Of a stretch of DNA of 64,000 bases, positions 60,688 to 64,000 are shown one piece after another. The DNA comes from Synechococcus sp. KORDI-100. Its GTDB lineage: Bacteria > Cyanobacteriota > Cyanobacteriia > PCC-6307 > Cyanobiaceae. The stretch is from positions 1 to 64,000 of the forward strand of contig NZ_CP006269.1 of the NCBI RefSeq assembly GCF_000737535.1, written 5' to 3'. Made by a program: the position numbers and the translations under genes. The notes beneath the pieces are model-generated. The model was not told the DNA's origin, ran no database searches, and saw nothing but the letters and a program-made list of their open reading frames with translations. Each line of letters begins with the position of its first letter. The first letter of the stretch is position 1.

Positions 60688-61548
60688 ATGACGACAATTG
60701 CTCTCCTCGGCACCGGTCTGCTTGGACACGCCATCGGCCAGCGCTTGCTTGCGCAAGGACTGACGCTCAGGGTCTGGAACCGGACGGCAACGCGAATCAG
60801 CACCCTGGTCAGTGCGGGGGCGATCCCAATTGAACAACTGAGCGAATCGGCCCAGGGATGCGATGCCGTCATCACCGTCCTCAAGGACGGCCCGGCGACC
60901 AGCGATGTCGTGCATGCGCTGGATGATCTCAGGGGACGCTGTCTGATTCCGATGGGAACGATGGGAATCAGCCAGAGCCGTGACCTCGCCACATTTATGA
61001 ACAGCCGAGGCGGAAGCTATCTCGAGGCGCCGGTCTTGGGCAGCCGACCTGAGGCCTTGAACGGATCATTGCTGGTGATGGCCGGCAGCGACCCTGACGT
61101 GTTCAAGCAGCAACAACATCTGCTCAGCCACGTATCTGCTCAACCGGTGCTTGTCGGACCCGTGGGGAGCGGAGCCGCCACCAAGTTGGCTCTCAATCAA
61201 CTGATCGCCAGCATGACCCACGCGTTTTCACTGTCGCTGCGCCTCGTGCAACAGGCCGATGTCCCCATCGAGACCTTCATGGAGATCCTGCGACCATCCG
61301 CCCTCTATGCCCCCACCTACGACAAGAAACTGAAACGGATGCTGGAGCAGCACTACAGCGACCCGAACTTCAGCACGGCCCTGCTTCGCAAAGATCTGAT
61401 GCTGTTCCTGCAGGAAGCCATGCAGTCCGGATTGAACCCTGAGGGCCTCAGCGGACTTTCAACAATGTTGGTGCAAGCCACAGCCCACGATCTGGATGAG
61501 CTGGATTACTGCTCATTGCACGAACTGACGCAGTCAATCAGGCCCTGA
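60688..61548 (+). CDS. NAD(P)-dependent beta-hydroxyacid dehydrogenase
   Basis: 286 residues. Rossmann start IALLGTGLLGHAIGQRLL, then MGTMGISQSRDLA, the catalytic Lys in GSGAATKLALNQLIA, and a C-terminal KDLMLFLQEA. It belongs to the 3-hydroxyisobutyrate/6-phosphogluconate-like dehydrogenase family; substrate not deducible. It lies between the deazaguanine genes but is not part of that known pathway. Confidence 0.85.
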   Translation: MTTIALLGTGLLGHAIGQRLLAQGLTLRVWNRTATRISTLVSAGAIPIEQLSESAQGCDAVITVLKDGPATSDVVHALDDLRGRCLIPMGTMGISQSRDLATFMNSRGGSYLEAPVLGSRPEALNGSLLVMAGSDPDVFKQQQHLLSHVSAQPVLVGPVGSGAATKLALNQLIASMTHAFSLSLRLVQQADVPIETFMEILRPSALYAPTYDKKLKRMLEQHYSDPNFSTALLRKDLMLFLQEAMQSGLNPEGLSGLSTMLVQATAHDLDELDYCSLHELTQSIRP

Positions 61549-61629
61549 CGTCGCAACTTGAGCCAATCAGCTGGGGCAATGAGCCGGACTGATCAAACAC
61601 TCCTCGACAATCCCCACAATCCGACTGAA

Positions 61630-61788
61630 TCAGCTGCCCATGAAATGAAGCATGACCTCAACAGCAGAGAGGCCGATTAAAAATGTGCCAGCCAGGAGGG
61701 AGGCTTCCTTGAACGTTCTGGCCATCAGCAGCGCCGCAACACCGGTGGAAAGCTCAATCAGAAATCTAAAGGAAATCTGAAGTGGCAC
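61630..61788 (-). CDS. Possible 52-residue membrane protein in the gap before queC
   Basis: A GTG-initiated frame, opposite to its neighbours, with two hydrophobic stretches: ISFRFLIELSTGVAALLM and LLAGTFLIGLSAVEVMLHFM. The RFLIEL motif recalls small DUF2568/YrdB-type membrane proteins. Coding evidence is composition only; the rest of the 384-base gap 61549-61932 shows no gene. Confidence 0.35.
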   Translation of the reverse strand: MPLQISFRFLIELSTGVAALLMARTFKEASLLAGTFLIGLSAVEVMLHFMGS

Positions 61789-61944
61789 TGTTAAGGCCCG
61801 TAAAGGTTTTGAAAGCCTGGCACGGCAAGTTCACTCAAGTTCATGAAAAGTGCTTCATAGAACTGAGTAAAACGGCTCAAATCTTTTTCTCTGACCGGAG
61901 AAATCATCAATCGTCACATCCCCTCTGACGTCTTGAATGAAGCA

Positions 61945-62613
61945 ATGGAACCCAGAACCGCCATCGCCCTGTTATCCGGCGGCCTCGATTCCGCCACCGC
62001 AGCCGCGCTGGCGATCGAATCGGGCGATCGGGTGATCGGCCTGTCCTTCGACTACGGGCAGAGGCATCGCCGTGAACTGGAAGCAGCAGACCGACTCGCG
62101 CACAGCCTCGGATTCGCCGAGCACCATCGGATCCACGTGAACCTTGCCGCCTGGGGTGGATCTGCCTTGACCGATCACCAGGTCCACATCCCGATCGATG
62201 GCATCAAAGACGAGGGAATCCCTGTGACGTACGTCCCCGGCCGCAACACCGTCTTCATCGCCATCGGTCTAAGCCTGGCGGAGGCAAGAGCGGCTCACCG
62301 CCTTGTGCTGGGGGTGAATGCGGTGGACTACTCCGGGTACCCGGATTGTCGCCCTGACTATCTCCAGGCCTTTCAGACCCTGGCGGGTCTCGCCAGCAAA
62401 GCCGGCCGCGAGGGGCATGGAACCGAACTTTGGGCACCCCTGGTGACCTGGAGCAAAACCAGGATCGTTGAAGAAGCTCTGCGTCTGGGAGTCCCCATCG
62501 CAGACACCTGGAGCTGCTACAGCGGTGGAGACCGTCCCTGCGGAGTCTGCGACAGCTGTCGCATTCGCGATGCCGCCCTCCGCGACGCCGGTCGCCCGGA
62601 TCTGTGCAGCTGA
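61945..62613 (+). CDS. queC: 7-cyano-7-deazaguanine synthase
   Basis: 222 residues from ATG 61945 (TTG at 61933 is an alternative). The PP-loop is [16 protein letters not shown], followed by [29 protein letters not shown] and a four-Cys zinc site ([19 protein letters not shown]). QueC converts the QueE product to preQ0, the common intermediate of queuosine and deazaguanine DNA modifications. Confidence 0.93.
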   Translation: MEPRTAIALLSGGLDSATAAALAIESGDRVIGLSFDYGQRHRRELEAADRLAHSLGFAEHHRIHVNLAAWGGSALTDHQVHIPIDGIKDEGIPVTYVPGRNTVFIAIGLSLAEARAAHRLVLGVNAVDYSGYPDCRPDYLQAFQTLAGLASKAGREGHGTELWAPLVTWSKTRIVEEALRLGVPIADTWSCYSGGDRPCGVCDSCRIRDAALRDAGRPDLCS

Positions 62614-63923
62614 CCGAACCGATCCGACGCGAGCTGGCCTGGCGTCAACCAGCTGCCGTCGCCAGACGGCTGGCAGAGGAATGGGGGGAAGCCGGTCTGA
62701 TTTGGCTGGATGGAGACGGCAGCGAAAGAGGTCGTTGGGTCACCCTCGCGGTCGACCCTGTCGAGCAACGATGCAGCCGCGGCAGACCCGACCAGCCAGA
62801 CGCACAAAATCCGTTTGCACTGTTGCGGCAACTGGGGCACGGCCATTGGTGCGGCTGGCTCAGCTACGAAGCCGCGGCCTGGACGGAACCCGCCAACCCC
62901 TGGCATGGAGATGCCATGGCAAGCCTCTGGATCGCAAGGCACGACCCCGTTCTGCGCTTTGATCTGCGCACGCAAGCCCTCTGGATCGAGGGGATGAACC
63001 CCCGTCGTCTCGAGCGGATGTCGAACTGGCTTGCGGAGTTCGATGCAGCAACAGAGGTGCAGGAGGACGCGATCGGGATCGCTCCGGAGCAATGGCAGTG
63101 GCACAGCGATCGTGCCAACTTCACCGCTGGTGTGCAGCGGATCAAAGACCTGATCGCGGCGGGGGACTTATTCCAAGCAAACCTCACAGCGTGCTGCAGC
63201 ACGCTGTGGCCGCCGGAACGATCCTGTCTCGATGTCTTCCTGAGGCTTCGGCAGCGTTGCCCTGCGCCCTTTGCAGGACTGCTGATCGGCGACGGTGAGG
63301 CGCAGGGGGAAGCCGTGCTCTCCACCTCACCGGAACGGTTTCTGCAGGTCGACGCCGGTGGCAGCGTCGAGACACGACCGATCAAAGGCACACGACCGCG
63401 CGCTCAGGATCTGCAGCGGGATGCCGACCTGGCCGCGGATCTGATCTGCAGTGACAAGGACCGGGCTGAAAACGTGATGATCGTCGATCTGTTGCGCAAC
63501 GATCTGGGCCGGGTCTGCAGACCCGGTTCCATCCACGTCCCGCAGCTGCTGGGGCTGGAGACCTACTCAGCTGTGCATCACCTCACATCCGTGGTGCAGG
63601 GCGAACTGAGAGAGGGGCTGTCCTGGGTGGATCTGCTGCAGGCCTGCTGGCCCGGCGGCTCAATCACGGGTGCCCCGAAACTCCGGGCCTGCCAGCGACT
63701 CGCTGAACTGGAGCCGGTCAGCCGGGGACCCTATTGCGGGTCCTTGATCCGGGTCGACTGGGACGGACGATTCGACAGCAACATCCTGATCCGTTCCCTG
63801 ATGCGCAAGGGCGATCGACTGAGGGCCCACGCCGGCTGCGGGATCGTCGCCGACTCCGACCCGGACAATGAAGCCGACGAGCTCAACTGGAAACTGCGAC
63901 CTCTTCTCGACGCCCTGCGATGA
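62604..63923 (+). CDS. pabB: Aminodeoxychorismate synthase component I
   Basis: 439 residues. The chorismate-binding blocks are visible: [37 protein letters not shown] (followed by IKGTRPRA), [20 protein letters not shown] and [13 protein letters not shown]. PabB makes 4-amino-4-deoxychorismate; the lysine in PIKGT rather than the tryptophan-synthase type residue fits PabB. It overlaps queC by 10 bases, and a pabC-like gene follows with an ATGA overlap. Confidence 0.9.
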   Translation: MQLTEPIRRELAWRQPAAVARRLAEEWGEAGLIWLDGDGSERGRWVTLAVDPVEQRCSRGRPDQPDAQNPFALLRQLGHGHWCGWLSYEAAAWTEPANPWHGDAMASLWIARHDPVLRFDLRTQALWIEGMNPRRLERMSNWLAEFDAATEVQEDAIGIAPEQWQWHSDRANFTAGVQRIKDLIAAGDLFQANLTACCSTLWPPERSCLDVFLRLRQRCPAPFAGLLIGDGEAQGEAVLSTSPERFLQVDAGGSVETRPIKGTRPRAQDLQRDADLAADLICSDKDRAENVMIVDLLRNDLGRVCRPGSIHVPQLLGLETYSAVHHLTSVVQGELREGLSWVDLLQACWPGGSITGAPKLRACQRLAELEPVSRGPYCGSLIRVDWDGRFDSNILIRSLMRKGDRLRAHAGCGIVADSDPDNEADELNWKLRPLLDALR

Positions 63924-64000
63924 GCCAAGCAGTCGCCTGGATGGATGGTCGGTGGAGCACCCCTGATGAACTCGGCATTCCGGTGAGTGATCGCGGCCTG
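63920..64000 (+). CDS. Class IV aminotransferase (PabC-like), 3' cut by window end
   Basis: Only 27 codons are visible from ATG 63920: [20 protein letters not shown], then PVSDRGL. The AWMDGRW...PVSDRGL pattern is the N-terminus of class IV PLP enzymes such as aminodeoxychorismate lyase. The overlap with pabB supports that role (p-aminobenzoate for folate). The rest lies beyond the window. Confidence 0.8.
   Translation, partial: MSQAVAWMDGRWSTPDELGIPVSDRGL

Overview
The window is from a marine picocyanobacterium, almost certainly a marine Synechococcus. The support is the moderately high GC, a high-light-inducible (Hli) protein, a cyanobacterial metallothionein, a prochlorosin-type (Nif11-like) leader, a DUF3303 protein, cyanobacterial chorismate lyase, and the absence of rRNA or mobile genes other than one tRNA-integrated element. 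The species is inferred; no database could be searched.

Layout. 1-6.1 kb: housekeeping and conserved unknown genes (chorismate lyase, DUF1269, SprT-like protease, DNA ligase ligA). 6.2-8.0 kb: a large choice-of-anchor-type protein broken by one in-frame amber codon. 8.3-11.5 kb: a TVP38/TMEM64 protein and a tight three-gene ABC-2 exporter operon. 11.8-21 kb: a decayed MscS channel, a subtilisin-like protease with a P-domain, valS, and a lipoprotein plus intact MscS operon. 21-26.3 kb: an oxygenase, an SDR, an AAA+/polyferredoxin fusion, a Fur-family regulator and a metallo-beta-lactamase-fold protein. 26.3-31.8 kb: gene-poor accessory DNA of small proteins (Hli, secreted peptides, an 11-cysteine metallothionein, a cupin, a PCP_red peptide, and a Nif11-type lanthipeptide precursor that has lost its start codon).

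31,798-47,563: a 15.8-kb integrative element bounded by 45-bp identical repeats. The right copy is the 3' part of an intact tRNA-Val(UAC) gene and sits beside a tyrosine recombinase. The element carries a RecD/Dda-like helicase (frameshifted), a P4/D5-type primase-helicase, small and large terminase subunits, DNA-binding proteins, and cargo including a His-rich protein and a secreted protein related to a host one. I see no capsid, portal, tail or lysis genes. This is the layout of a phage satellite (tycheposon/PICI-like) that would package its DNA in a helper phage. Three copies of GTCAC-N9-GTGAC inside it suggest a shared regulator or replication protein.

47.6-64 kb: conserved core genes. 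mazG, a dienelactone hydrolase and arfB-like gene, speE-speB (agmatine to putrescine, then spermidine), gcvT, aspS, a group 2 sigma factor, pyrG, queE and queC (7-deazaguanine synthesis), and pabB-pabC (p-aminobenzoate for folate), the last cut by the window end. Overlapping ATGA start/stop pairs recur (ABC operon, solute-binding protein-mscS, fur-MBL, speE-speB, pabB-pabC) and indicate translational coupling.
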